A stretch of 49,590 nucleotides of DNA from Clostridiaceae bacterium (GTDB taxonomy: Bacteria; Bacillota; Clostridia; DSM-8532). Of this stretch, positions 35,881 through 44,698 are shown one piece after another. The first letter of the stretch is position 1; every line of letters begins with the position of its first letter. A model generated the notes under the pieces. It worked only from the letters and a program-made list of their open reading frames with translations, was not told the DNA's origin and did no database searches. The DNA lies in contig JAAYGP010000274.1 in the NCBI GenBank assembly GCA_012727625.1, forward strand, positions 1-49,590, read 5' to 3'. The position numbers were made by a program, and so were the translations under genes.

Positions 35881-36858
35881 ATGGATCTTATTGCGTTAAA
35901 AGCCCTTACAGACAAGCTGTTAGGCAATATTGAAAAGGTTATTGTGGGAAAAGAGGATGTTATAAGGCAGCTTCTTATCAGTCTTATTTGCGGAGGACAT
36001 GTGCTTCTGGAGGATGTTCCGGGAACAGGAAAAACACTTCTTGCAAAAACCCTCAGCAAATCATTAAGTCTTAAATTCTCCAGAATACAGTTCACTCCGG
36101 ATTTACTTCCTACTGATATAACCGGCATTCATTATTATAATCAAAAACAGGAGGAGTTTATTTTCAGAAAGGGCCCTGTTTTCACGAACATACTTCTGGC
36201 CGACGAAATAAACCGGGCAACGCCAAGAACCCAATCAAGCCTTCTGGAATGTATGGAGGAAAGACAGGTCTCCATTGACGGCGAGACTCAATTGCTGGAT
36301 GCTCCGTTTATGGTAATAGCCACCCAGAACCCAATTGAAACCCTTGGTACTTTTCCTCTGCCCGAAGCCCAGCTTGACCGCTTTCTCATGAAGATTTACA
36401 TGGGATACCCTGATACGGATGAAGGGGTTGAAATCCTGAAGCGTTTTCAGTATGAAAGTCCCCTGCCCTCTCTTGAGCCTGTGGCAGGCAAGGAGGACTT
36501 GCAGGGAGTTGAGGACATATTTAAAAATACCTTTGTCAGCGAGGATATGTATTCTTACATTGTTAAAATTGTTGAAGCCACACGTAACCATCCTGATGTT
36601 ATTCTTGGAGTAAGCCCCCGGGGAAGCCAGGCTCTTTTGCGCACAAGCCAGGCGCTGGCGGCCATTAACGGCAGAGATTATGTACTTCCGGACGATGTAA
36701 AGGCTATGGTTAAGCCGGTTATGGCACACCGCATGGTAACACGTCATGTGGGCAGCGACAGCGGAAAGCCGGCGGCATGGGGCATATTGGATCAGATTTT
36801 AAAAAGGGTTCCGGTTCCAACGGAGGAAAGACTCATAAGCCAGACTGGAGGACGTTAG
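35881..36858 (+). CDS. MoxR-family AAA+ ATPase
   Basis: The 325-residue ATPase has Walker A at residues 45-52 (DVPGTGKT), Walker B with sensor region (ILLADEINRATPRTQ), and the MoxR hallmark TQNPIETLGTFPLPEAQLDR. MoxR ATPases act as chaperone-like partners of VWA/DUF58 proteins. ATG 35881 is chosen since the protein then begins like other MoxR proteins and AGGAAAGG lies 8 bases upstream. It is 3 bases before the DUF58 gene. Confidence 0.92.
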   Translation: MDLIALKALTDKLLGNIEKVIVGKEDVIRQLLISLICGGHVLLEDVPGTGKTLLAKTLSKSLSLKFSRIQFTPDLLPTDITGIHYYNQKQEEFIFRKGPVFTNILLADEINRATPRTQSSLLECMEERQVSIDGETQLLDAPFMVIATQNPIETLGTFPLPEAQLDRFLMKIYMGYPDTDEGVEILKRFQYESPLPSLEPVAGKEDLQGVEDIFKNTFVSEDMYSYIVKIVEATRNHPDVILGVSPRGSQALLRTSQALAAINGRDYVLPDDVKAMVKPVMAHRMVTRHVGSDSGKPAAWGILDQILKRVPVPTEERLISQTGGR

Positions 36859-36861
36859 CTT

Positions 36862-37923
36862 ATGTGGGCTTATAAGCTGCTTCTGGCAGCAGGAATTTTG
36901 ATCTGCCTGGAATCGTTTTTAATACTCCGGTATGGCCTGTCAAAGGTAAGCATTGAAAGAAGCTTTGACACTTTGCATGCCAATTACGGGCAAAGTATAC
37001 AAATGATTGAGAAAATAAGCAACAACAAGCTTCTGCCTGTGCCCTGGCTCAAGGTTGAGTCCAGGATCGACAGTGGGCTTAAGTTTGGTCTCCAGGAGGA
37101 TTTGAATATTCTGCACGAGGAATTTCACATCTCTGCTTTCTGCATGTTGCCCTACACAAGGATTATCCGTACTCATAACGTTAAATGCATGAAAAGGGGC
37201 TACTATCATTTAAAATCCGCTGCTTTGACAGCCCGTTCAATTACAGGCGGGAATTCAACAGTAAAAGACGAGGAAACTGACGCCAAATTATATGTTTTTC
37301 CAAGAATTCTTAAAATGCCTGAACTGAATCTTCCATCCCACAGCTGGCAGGGAGACAGGGTTGTCCGCCGCTGGATTCTGGAGGATCCTTTTATAAGAGC
37401 CGGGGTCAGGGAATATACAACCACGGATCCAATGAAAAATATCAATTGGAAAGCCTCGGCACGTTTTGGTGACCTGTATGTTAACCAGTATGAGCCGACG
37501 GCCCGGCACAGACTGATGATTCTTCTTAATGTGGATACAAAAATAGATCAATGGACAATAACAGACGAGCCGGAAAGGGTTGAATACGGAATTTCCCTCG
37601 CAGCCACGGTTCTGGAGTATGCTTTTTTGAATTTAATTGAGGCAGGCTTTGGAACAAACGCGTTTTTAAAGAACATGGAGAAAGTGCCCATACGAATTGC
37701 CCCTGCATTGGGGAATTCCCACAGGGTAATTATTTTGGAAAACCTTGCAAGAATGGGTCTTCTAAGATGTGTAAGCTTTAATGCCCTGCTTGAGCAGGAA
37801 ATTGAAAGAAATTCGAGCCATATGGACTATCTGCTGATTACTGCGGTGGTTGACGGTGAAATGGAAGACAGAATTCGTCTTTTGCGCGGAAAAGATAATG
37901 CTGTGGAAATCTGCAGGATTTAA
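36862..37923 (+). CDS. DUF58-domain protein
   Basis: This 353-residue protein has one N-terminal membrane helix (about residues 5-20) and the DUF58 core NINWKASARFGDLYVNQYEP near 193-212, preceded by the YTTTDPMK segment. DUF58 proteins accompany MoxR ATPases and are often linked to cell-envelope functions. GGAGG precedes ATG 36862. The MoxR-DUF58-membrane protein order is a common triad. Confidence 0.9.
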   Translation: MWAYKLLLAAGILICLESFLILRYGLSKVSIERSFDTLHANYGQSIQMIEKISNNKLLPVPWLKVESRIDSGLKFGLQEDLNILHEEFHISAFCMLPYTRIIRTHNVKCMKRGYYHLKSAALTARSITGGNSTVKDEETDAKLYVFPRILKMPELNLPSHSWQGDRVVRRWILEDPFIRAGVREYTTTDPMKNINWKASARFGDLYVNQYEPTARHRLMILLNVDTKIDQWTITDEPERVEYGISLAATVLEYAFLNLIEAGFGTNAFLKNMEKVPIRIAPALGNSHRVIILENLARMGLLRCVSFNALLEQEIERNSSHMDYLLITAVVDGEMEDRIRLLRGKDNAVEICRI

Positions 37924-37944
37924 TTGTATGGGAGAGGTTCAATT

Positions 37945-38069
37945 GTTACTGTTCAAATGTTATGTTAAAAGATATTATGCAATGGATGGAGACTTCAGAG
38001 GAACTATACAGCTCTTGCAAATGAAGCTCTTGTTTCCGCTATTGCACAATATCTGACCTGAACAGTAAC
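37945..38069. repeat. 125-base imperfect inverted repeat between triad genes
   Basis: GTTACTGTTCA (37945-37955) is exactly complementary to TGAACAGTAAC (38059-38069). A second nested pair, GATATTATGCAAT and ATTGCACAATATC, matches in 12 of 13 positions. It could fold as a long hairpin in RNA or be a MITE-like remnant. No T-run follows, so it is not an obvious terminator. Confidence 0.5.
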
Positions 38070-38164
38070 TGAATCAGGGTGTGAACAGAAACGTTCAGCT
38101 TTATCCCATGATATGACTGTTTACCGATATTATTGAATTATTATGTATGCGGAGCCAGGTGTAT

Positions 38165-39583
38165 ATGATTAAAAAAGTTCTGAAGAGATGGTTATGGTGC
38201 CTGAATGACTATCTCATGATTTTTCCGGTATTTATAATAGTATCCTTCTTTGCGATTCCAAAGAACACGGTCACAGCTTTTGTGCTGCTGCTTCCCGTAA
38301 GCCTTCTTTTCGGCATTGCAATAACCTGTGCGAAAAAGAAGACAAAAAATATATTTATATTCTTAATCGGCCTTGTATACGTTTTGGGTGTTACGTTTCT
38401 CTGGCAGTACGCGGTAATGGGCGGTACCCTGCTGGAGGTCGTATTTACTGCGGTATTAACAGCCGGTTTCTTTATCTGGGGAATAAAAAGCGGTACAGGC
38501 AGCTCCCGCATTGATTTTTACTATTTTTTAGGCATAGTAACCTATGGAATATACATCCTGGTAATAAGCAAACTGCCTGCCCTGAAAGAATTTACAAATA
38601 TTACAGTAGCAGCAGCGATTTTGCTTGTAATCGCAGGTCTGCCGCTGGCAAACAGGCGGTTCCTAATCCAGGAAACCCACCAGAGAGGCAGCCTTAAAAT
38701 TATGCCCGGCACGGTGGTCAGAGGAAATAGCATTGTAGTTACATGTACCATTGTTTTAATATTGCTTTTATCTTTATGGGATACTGTGCTTGATGCCATT
38801 GTTTCTGCCGCAAGGGCAACAGCCGCTTTTATAATCAAAGTTCTGGACTGGTTTATGTCTTTATTCATAACTGAGCCTGTACAGCCGGAGGGCGGCGGTA
38901 TACCGGACCTGAATTTGACGCCGGGAGAAGAGTCTTCCGGTTTAATTTCCGATATTATTTTTACAATTCTGGTATCCGGTATTATTTTGTTCCTTATGTA
39001 TTCACTGGTGAAATACATTATTAAGAATTACAAAAGGATCTATGCCGCGTTTCAGTCCTTTTTATTCGGTCTGTTCGGCAGGTTCAGGCAATGGAGTTCA
39101 ACTGAACAGGGCTATTTTGACAGGCAGGAATCCCTTTTAAAAACGGAGATCAAAAAAAGACGATCTTTTTTAAAAAGGATTTTTAAAAGGAAGCCCACAT
39201 GGAAAGACATGAAAGATAATGCAAGCCGAATCCGTTTTATTTATGCCAGGTTTGTTTCTGACAATATAAGAAAAGGATTTAATTTCAGGCCGTCTGAAAC
39301 ACCCAATGAAACCGTCAGTCGGATTAATGCCCTTAAAAATAATAATGCAAGCCGGATCAATGCTTTTGAAAAGAAAACCGATGGCCGCGCAAATATCCTT
39401 AAAAAGGACACAACAGGCCGGATTCATTCTTTTGAAAAAGATAAAGTGAGCCAAATTCATGCTTCTGAAAAGGAAACCCTGGACCATGAGTGTTTAAGAA
39501 CTGAGTATAACAAGGTAAGATACGGAGGGAAAGAACCCTCCGATGAAATAGTGTATGAACTAAAGCAGATTTATTTAAAATAA
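38165..39583 (+). CDS. Multi-spanning membrane protein with DUF4129-like tail and degenerate repeats
   Basis: The 472-residue protein has about seven helices in the first half, another near residues 265-290, and then a basic cytosolic part. Residues about 380-440 contain five degenerate 11-12-residue repeats (SRINALKNNNA, SRINAFEKKTDG and variants). The end (EYNKVRYGGKEPSDE) resembles the DUF4129 tail often found in transglutaminase-linked proteins next to MoxR-DUF58 pairs. Here no transglutaminase core is present. ATG 38165 has GGAG and AGGTG upstream; ATG 38147 lacks a ribosome binding site. Confidence 0.65.
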   Translation: MIKKVLKRWLWCLNDYLMIFPVFIIVSFFAIPKNTVTAFVLLLPVSLLFGIAITCAKKKTKNIFIFLIGLVYVLGVTFLWQYAVMGGTLLEVVFTAVLTAGFFIWGIKSGTGSSRIDFYYFLGIVTYGIYILVISKLPALKEFTNITVAAAILLVIAGLPLANRRFLIQETHQRGSLKIMPGTVVRGNSIVVTCTIVLILLLSLWDTVLDAIVSAARATAAFIIKVLDWFMSLFITEPVQPEGGGIPDLNLTPGEESSGLISDIIFTILVSGIILFLMYSLVKYIIKNYKRIYAAFQSFLFGLFGRFRQWSSTEQGYFDRQESLLKTEIKKRRSFLKRIFKRKPTWKDMKDNASRIRFIYARFVSDNIRKGFNFRPSETPNETVSRINALKNNNASRINAFEKKTDGRANILKKDTTGRIHSFEKDKVSQIHASEKETLDHECLRTEYNKVRYGGKEPSDEIVYELKQIYLK

Positions 39584-39709
39584 GGCATAAGCCATATTTC
39601 GTTTACCTTTAAGCAGTAAACCATATATTTTCCCATCCACGGATCACCTTGTGAAAACCATGTTATTTTTTCAAACCGGGAAAATAGTTTTTATATTTTA
39701 AAGCCATTT

Positions 39710-40294
39710 TTAAGGCTTAGGGAATTTGTTTATAAAAAGTATGTCTTCAAGCTTTCTTTTCGGTGTGTGCAAAACTCCGTTTTCATCCTTATAGTTTTTT
39801 ATTGTGTCTTTATAATCTTCAACAACCGGTTCTTCGGCGGGGTATCCCAAGGCAATCAAGGTATCCACCTCAAGATTTTCAGGCATATTAAAGAATTTTT
39901 TCATTGAATCGCGTTCAATTGAGCCAATCCAGCAGCTTCCAATCCTTTCCCCCATTGCGGCCAGCATAATGTTTTGCGCCGCAGCTCCCGCATCGTGCTG
40001 ATAACCGCTTTTCCGAATGTTTGTATCGGCAAGTATTACTATATATGCCACAGGCTCTTCGCCTTTTTTAGGATTGCCATGTGGGGCGATGTACCCTAAC
40101 CACTTAACAAGTTCAAAGACTTTATCAACACATTCTTTTTCATCCACTATTAAAAACTTTAAAGGCTGAAGATTAGCGGCTGACGGGGCAAGCCTTGCCG
40201 CCTGAACAAAACTTACAAGCGTTTCACGATCGATTTTTATTTGCTTGAATTTTCTGATGGACCTTCTGTTCATTATTGCATCATTGATATTCAA
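39710..40294 (-). CDS. Nitroreductase-family FMN oxidoreductase
   Basis: The 194-residue protein has the family start NRRSIRKFKQ, the FMN/substrate segment RLAPSAANLQPLKFLIV, AGAAAQNIMLAAMGERIGSCW, and the late IALGYPAEEPV. It probably reduces nitro- or quinone-like compounds with NAD(P)H. The start is TTG at 40294, supported by AGGGGG seven bases upstream; the later ATG at 40273 has no ribosome binding site. Confidence 0.9.
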   Translation of the reverse strand: MNINDAIMNRRSIRKFKQIKIDRETLVSFVQAARLAPSAANLQPLKFLIVDEKECVDKVFELVKWLGYIAPHGNPKKGEEPVAYIVILADTNIRKSGYQHDAGAAAQNIMLAAMGERIGSCWIGSIERDSMKKFFNMPENLEVDTLIALGYPAEEPVVEDYKDTIKNYKDENGVLHTPKRKLEDILFINKFPKP

Positions 40295-40505
40295 CTTAAA
40301 TCCCCCTTAATCTGTAGTATTTAAACCTGATGCTTTTAAAGTTAAATATAACAATCCGCCTACTATTTTAACCTATCTTTTTCATGATATCAATGAATCA
40401 GGCAATTATGCAGCAACTGCTTTAAGTTGTACCAGGTGAAAAGCTGACACTTTTCAAAAGCCAGGATATATACTTAAATATACCAGAAATGCTGTAACAT
40501 AACAA

Positions 40506-40542
40506 ATAAAAAAAATCTGTATGCAGAGAGCCTGCATACAGA
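40506..40542 (-). terminator. Rho-independent terminator of the Pro/Gly-rich protein gene
   Basis: TCTGTATGCAG and CTGCATACAGA form a perfect 11-base-pair stem with a 5-base loop, and on the minus strand a run of eight T follows. It starts 14 bases after the stop codon of the gene at 40556. Confidence 0.85.
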
Positions 40543-40555
40543 AAATCATTGGAGG

Positions 40556-40939
40556 TTAGAAACACACAAAATCACTGATATTTTCAAGATCAGTACCAAA
40601 GTAGACCCAATTGAATCCGGTCCAGCGCCAGCCTGCCACTGATCGGGGTCCGACAAAAACAAGCCACGCCCAGAACTGCCGGCCGTTTACAAGCCATATA
40701 TATACAAATCGGAATAAGCATGGTCGAATGGCACCGGGATCAACAGCAAATATTGTTGGCCCGCCGCGTTGCGCCGGAATAAATGATGGCGGCGGTTGAG
40801 TCGGTGGTCCGCCTTGCTGACCGGGAGGTCCAAAGGGCGGTCTTACGCCGGGAGGACCGAACTGTCCGGGAACCCCCGGTATTATGAATTGTCTGAAAAA
40901 CCTTTGTATAGGAAGTTGTGCCGATCTTTCATCAGGCAT
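40556..40939 (-). CDS. Proline/glycine-rich probable spore-surface protein
   Basis: The 127-residue protein has a collagen-like, P/G-rich stretch (IIPGVPGQFGPPG, GPPGQQGGPPTQPPP at about residues 20-52). An aromatic conserved part follows (AVDPGAIRPCLFRFVYIW, WRWTGFNWVYFGTDL) and it ends with Cys-Phe. I recall similar short proteins in spore-forming Firmicutes, but not a tested function. GAGGTGG precedes the ATG and the gene is divergent from the SPOCS/LysM gene. No signal peptide is seen. Confidence 0.65.
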   Translation of the reverse strand: MPDERSAQLPIQRFFRQFIIPGVPGQFGPPGVRPPFGPPGQQGGPPTQPPPSFIPAQRGGPTIFAVDPGAIRPCLFRFVYIWLVNGRQFWAWLVFVGPRSVAGWRWTGFNWVYFGTDLENISDFVCF

Positions 40940-40969
40940 CTAATCACCACCTCAATAAAACTTGTACTA

Positions 40970-40978
40970 TATCATATG
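40970..40978 (-). promoter_or_regulatory. Possible mother-cell (SigK/SigE-like) -10 element
   Basis: CATATGATA on the minus strand matches CATAnnnTA of SigK promoters, 31 bases upstream of the start codon at 40939. An AC dinucleotide sits 18 bases further upstream, slightly too far for consensus. It is a weak but context-consistent candidate. Confidence 0.3.
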
Positions 40979-41113
40979 GAAAAGCTGTGTGTTTGGTCAC
41001 AGTTGACATAAAAAATGCAGATAATAATGAAAAATTCTTAGGGTTAAGTCATAATTTCGGGACAACATCAATATTATATACAAAATGCAATTTGTGCCTT
41101 AAGGGGGATTATT

Positions 41114-42652
41114 ATGTCTGTTGAATTGATAAAAAGACCGGTTAATGTGTATAGGACCGTTGACGAGCAGCAGAAGGAAGAACTTCTGGAAACAGGTATA
41201 ATTGTGCCGGACAGCAAGCCTGATGTTCTTGAAGTTCTTGTTGTGGATACCGATGTTGTTGTAAAAACCCGGGAAAAGACAGGAAAAGTAATGGAGGTAG
41301 GCGGGGAAATATGTTACCAGGTACTTTACCGGGCTGACAATCAGGAAAAAAGCCTTGAGGCTATTAATGTAAAATCCCCATGGTCCATATCCTGCAACTA
41401 CCCGGCAGGGGACGAAGAAGTTTATACAATTGTAAAAAGCAGCATAGAACACACCAGTATTGATATTGTGAACGGAAGAAAGCTAAGCGCGAAATCAGTT
41501 TTAAAGCTTAATATAAAATACATAAAAGCAAAGAATGAGGATGCAGGAGAGGCTGTTCAGGGCGAAAAGATATATCAGAAAACAGATCCGCAGAAAATAA
41601 CCATGTTGGAGGATATCGGTGAAAAGGTCATAAACGTGGCTGAAAATGTCGATATCGGTGATAATAAGCCTGTAATAAATGAAATTATATACAGTAATGC
41701 GACTTTGAAAAACGTTAATATCCTGGAAAATATGGTTCTTAACTGCATGCTGGAAGTGGACTGTTTATACAGAGCTGAAGATGATAATTCAAGAATTGAA
41801 AATGTTCATGTTAATATTCCTGTGGAAAAAAATCTTGAGGTGGAAAATATAAATTATTCTGATGTTTCAGTTAATGCCTGTGTTAAATCTCTTTCTTTAA
41901 AACCGGATGAAGATATTGACGGCCTTTTGACAATAATAAGAATTGATGCTGAAATCGCCGTGGAATACAGTATGTTTTCAAAAGAAAATGCTTATTTGGT
42001 TAAAGATGCCTATTCAATGGATTATGATTTTGAACTGGAGAAAAAGACAGTTAAGTTGGGAGTTGAAGAAAGGGAAATCCGTGACAATATCCAGGTAAAC
42101 GGTAATATGACGCTGGATTCTGGTGGTGAGGCCGTTGAAGAGATTTTATTGCTTACAGCCAAGCCCAGAATTTTGTCTGCGGAAAAGGTTAATGACAGCA
42201 TTGAAGTTAACGGGTGTCTGGACATTTGTGTACTTTACTGCACCGGAATGGATATGAGAGTTATGAGAGGTTCAAACCAGGAACTGTCATTCACTCACAG
42301 AATTCCTTTACCTGAGCCGGAAGCAGATTATGAAGAGGATATAAACCTTTCGATAAATGAAAGCAGTTATGAAATTGTGTCCGACGCAAATGTGGATATA
42401 AAGGCGGAACTTGAGGTTAAAGCGCATCTTTCAAAAAAGCGGGATATGGATTTGGTTATAGGGATCAAAGATATAAAAATTTATGAGAAAAAAGAAAATC
42501 CGCCGCTGTTGTTCTATTACGCACAGAAAGGCGACACCCTGTGGGACATTGCAAAGAAATACAGGGTTCCCGTGCAGAAAATATTGAACGACAACGAGAT
42601 GACAGAAGAAATTGAGCCTGAGGAAGGACGGAAAATTCTGCTGATTGAATAA
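41114..42652 (+). CDS. SPOCS (DUF3794) and LysM protein, SipL-like spore coat morphogenesis factor
   Basis: The 512-residue protein has repeated SPOCS/DUF3794 domains (first at about residues 30-120 with DSKPDVLEVLVVD, another around 160-270, a third around 320-430). A C-terminal LysM domain lies at about 466-510 (YAQKGDTLWDIAKKYRVPV). This layout matches clostridial SipL, which binds the SpoIVA basal coat layer around the forespore. AAGGGGG precedes ATG 41114. A terminator lies about 140 bases downstream. Confidence 0.85.
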   Translation: MSVELIKRPVNVYRTVDEQQKEELLETGIIVPDSKPDVLEVLVVDTDVVVKTREKTGKVMEVGGEICYQVLYRADNQEKSLEAINVKSPWSISCNYPAGDEEVYTIVKSSIEHTSIDIVNGRKLSAKSVLKLNIKYIKAKNEDAGEAVQGEKIYQKTDPQKITMLEDIGEKVINVAENVDIGDNKPVINEIIYSNATLKNVNILENMVLNCMLEVDCLYRAEDDNSRIENVHVNIPVEKNLEVENINYSDVSVNACVKSLSLKPDEDIDGLLTIIRIDAEIAVEYSMFSKENAYLVKDAYSMDYDFELEKKTVKLGVEEREIRDNIQVNGNMTLDSGGEAVEEILLLTAKPRILSAEKVNDSIEVNGCLDICVLYCTGMDMRVMRGSNQELSFTHRIPLPEPEADYEEDINLSINESSYEIVSDANVDIKAELEVKAHLSKKRDMDLVIGIKDIKIYEKKENPPLLFYYAQKGDTLWDIAKKYRVPVQKILNDNEMTEEIEPEEGRKILLIE

Positions 42653-42666
42653 AACCAGGGCAAACC

Positions 42667-42771
42667 ATGATAAAGCCAACCATATATCATGAGGTATATC
42701 ATCAACTTCAATCCCGGCAGAGCAAAATAAAGGAGCTGCCCCGGTTAAAACCCAAGGGGGAACAAAAATAA
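42667..42771 (+). CDS. Possible 34-residue peptide
   Basis: A small open frame follows the SPOCS/LysM gene by 14 bases and encodes a basic peptide (MIKPTIYHEVYHQLQSRQSK, then a K/P-rich end). The ribosome binding site is weak (AGGG). It lies before the terminator of the same transcript. I do not recognise it and it may be non-coding. Confidence 0.25.
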   Translation: MIKPTIYHEVYHQLQSRQSKIKELPRLKPKGEQK

Positions 42772-42790
42772 AATGAGCGCTCAATATTTT

Positions 42791-42819
42791 AAGACAGGTT
42801 AAACAATCTGTCTTTTTTG
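42791..42819 (+). terminator. Rho-independent terminator after the SPOCS/LysM gene
   Basis: AAGACAG (42791-42797) pairs with CTGTCTT (42808-42814) and is followed by TTTTG. The stem is short but the arms are perfect. Confidence 0.65.
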
Positions 42820-42879
42820 TTTGAAACAGGGGGCGAAAGAGCTTTCCTACGGTGTGGTTGCCATTCCGGCATTAATTTA

Positions 42880-42908
42880 TTGCGTTTTTTATGTATATTG
42901 TATATAAT
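42880..42908 (+). promoter_or_regulatory. SigA promoter upstream of ispE
   Basis: TTGCGT (42880-42885), a 17-base spacer and TATAAT (42903-42908). It would give a leader of about 150 bases before ispE, in which I see no further feature. Confidence 0.7.
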
Positions 42909-43062
42909 ATTACAAGCAAATGGTGCATAACGCTATGAAGACAACTGTTTGCTGAATCGTTAACCATAGTTTACGACATCCGGGCAAAGTCACTGACGCA
43001 TATTATGCCCTTTGTTTTTATTATGATTTGGCAGTCACTTGCCGTTTTTAAGGGAAGTGGTT

Positions 43063-43929
43063 TTGATAACTATTTTAGCTCCGGCTAAGATTAACTTGTC
43101 ACTGGATGTGACGGGCAGGCTTGAAAACGGGTACCATACCCTGGAAATGATTATGCAGACAATATCTCTTTACGATGAGGTTTTGCTTCACAAGGCCGGG
43201 GACGGCATTGAAATTAAATGCGACAATCCTCTTGTGCCTGTTGATGAAAATAATATATGCCATAGAGCAGCAAAGATCTTTTTTGATAAAACCAGTATTT
43301 CCGGCGGTGTAATAATAGAGCTTAAAAAAAGAATTCCGCAGGGTGCCGGCCTTGCAGGTGGAAGCGCCGATGCGGCAGCGGTTTTAAAGGGTTTGAATAT
43401 TATGTATTCTGCCGGGTTTTCAACGAATGAATTGCTTGAGCTTGGTCTTGAGTGCGGAGCGGACGTACCCTTTTGTATTGCAGGGGGCACATGCTTTGCC
43501 GGAGGTATAGGCGAAAAGCTTACAAAACTCCCGTCATTTGCGGGTTTTTATGTTATTGTAATAGTACCGGAATTTGCTGTCTCCACAGCCTGGGTGTACC
43601 GGAATTTCCGGATGGATGCTTGTATTAAGCGCCCTGACAATAAAATGCTTGCTGAAGCAATAAAAAAAAGAGATCTCAGGTCACTGGCCCAGGGCATGGT
43701 TAATGTGCTTGAAAGTGTGACTGTGGCTAAATATCCTGAAATTGAGGGAATAAAAAAGGACATAAAAAGAAACGGAGCTTTGGGAAGCCTTATGAGCGGG
43801 AGCGGCCCTTCGGTTTTCGGACTGTTTGAAAGCGAAAGTTCGGCTCTTAAGGCATTCAGTGTTCTGAAAAACAGATACAGGTACATATATATGGTCTCAA
43901 CTGTGGACGGAGGAAGAGTTTATGGCTAA
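43063..43929 (+). CDS. ispE: 4-diphosphocytidyl-2-C-methyl-D-erythritol kinase
   Basis: IspE is the ATP-dependent kinase of the MEP isoprenoid pathway. The 288-residue GHMP kinase begins ILAPAKINLSLDVTGRLENGYH, has the ATP loop PQGAGLAGGSADAAAVL and ends with SLMSGSGPSVFGLF. I start at TTG 43063, 7 bases after AAGGGA; this places the conserved APAKINL at the normal distance. The longer frame from 43039 has no ribosome binding site. The next gene overlaps by 8 bases. Confidence 0.95.
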   Translation: MITILAPAKINLSLDVTGRLENGYHTLEMIMQTISLYDEVLLHKAGDGIEIKCDNPLVPVDENNICHRAAKIFFDKTSISGGVIIELKKRIPQGAGLAGGSADAAAVLKGLNIMYSAGFSTNELLELGLECGADVPFCIAGGTCFAGGIGEKLTKLPSFAGFYVIVIVPEFAVSTAWVYRNFRMDACIKRPDNKMLAEAIKKRDLRSLAQGMVNVLESVTVAKYPEIEGIKKDIKRNGALGSLMSGSGPSVFGLFESESSALKAFSVLKNRYRYIYMVSTVDGGRVYG

Positions 43930-44593
43930 AATTTCAAAAATAAAAATAGATGATTACATGCCCTTAAGGGATGTTATTTTCAATACGCTGCGGGACGCAA
44001 TTGTCGCAGGGGATTTAAAACCCGGGGAAAGGCTTATGGAAGTTGAACTGGCTGAACAGATGGGAGTCAGCCGGACACCTGTCAGGGAAGCAATCAGAAG
44101 GCTTGAAACCGAGGGTTTTGTAACATTGGTGCCAAGAAAAGGAACGCATGTGGCAGAGATAACCATTAAGGACATCATAGACGTACTTGAGGTAAGAGCT
44201 GCCCTGGACGGTCTTGCCACCGAACTTGCAGCCAAAAACATACGTCCGGAGCATCTCCGCCAGCTTGAAAATATTCATAAACAATATGCCGCGGCTTTGC
44301 AGAAGGAAAACCTTGCCATAGCTATAAAAAGAGATGTCGAGTTCCATGACGCCATATATAACGCGGCGGGAAACAATAAACTGATGAATGTCGCGGGGAA
44401 TTTAAGGGAACAGATTTACAGGTTCCGTGTGCTTTACATGAAGGATTTTTCCAACGCAGCTGATGTTTTGGATGAACACCAGCTCATATTGAAGGCATTG
44501 TCTGAAAAAGACCATGAAAGGGCGGCAATGCTGGCAAAGGAACATATAATTCACCAGCAGCAGGTTATCATACAGCAGATGGGTAAAAAATAG
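43922..44593 (+). CDS. GntR-family (FCD) transcriptional regulator
   Basis: The 223-residue protein has a GntR winged helix (DYMPLRDVIFNTLRDAIVAG, GERLMEVELAEQMGVSRTPV) followed by an all-helical FCD effector domain (EVRAALDGLATELAA, DVEFHDAIYNAAGNNKL, a late H-x3-A-x4-H) that usually binds a metal and a small organic acid. It overlaps ispE by 8 bases, so the two are translated together. The ligand is unknown. Confidence 0.9.
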   Translation: MAKISKIKIDDYMPLRDVIFNTLRDAIVAGDLKPGERLMEVELAEQMGVSRTPVREAIRRLETEGFVTLVPRKGTHVAEITIKDIIDVLEVRAALDGLATELAAKNIRPEHLRQLENIHKQYAAALQKENLAIAIKRDVEFHDAIYNAAGNNKLMNVAGNLREQIYRFRVLYMKDFSNAADVLDEHQLILKALSEKDHERAAMLAKEHIIHQQQVIIQQMGKK

Positions 44594-44603
44594 GATTTCA
44601 TTC

Positions 44604-44632
44604 TTGTTTTCTGATATATTTTGTGATAAAAT
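44604..44632 (+). promoter_or_regulatory. SigA promoter of rpsF
   Basis: TTGTTT (44604-44609), a 17-base spacer and TAAAAT (44627-44632) lie about 65 bases upstream of the rpsF start. Confidence 0.6.
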
Positions 44633-44698
44633 CAGCTTTGCTGTCAATAATCCTTGCTCCGTTTCAGGGGCCATAGTCCAGAAGGAGGTGAAACAGTC

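Noticed and set aside
36235..36747. 170-residue minus-strand open frame
   Set aside because: Antisense to the MoxR ATPase; no independent coding evidence.
38542..39018. 158-residue minus-strand open frame
   Set aside because: Antisense to the membrane protein gene; composition explained by the opposite strand.
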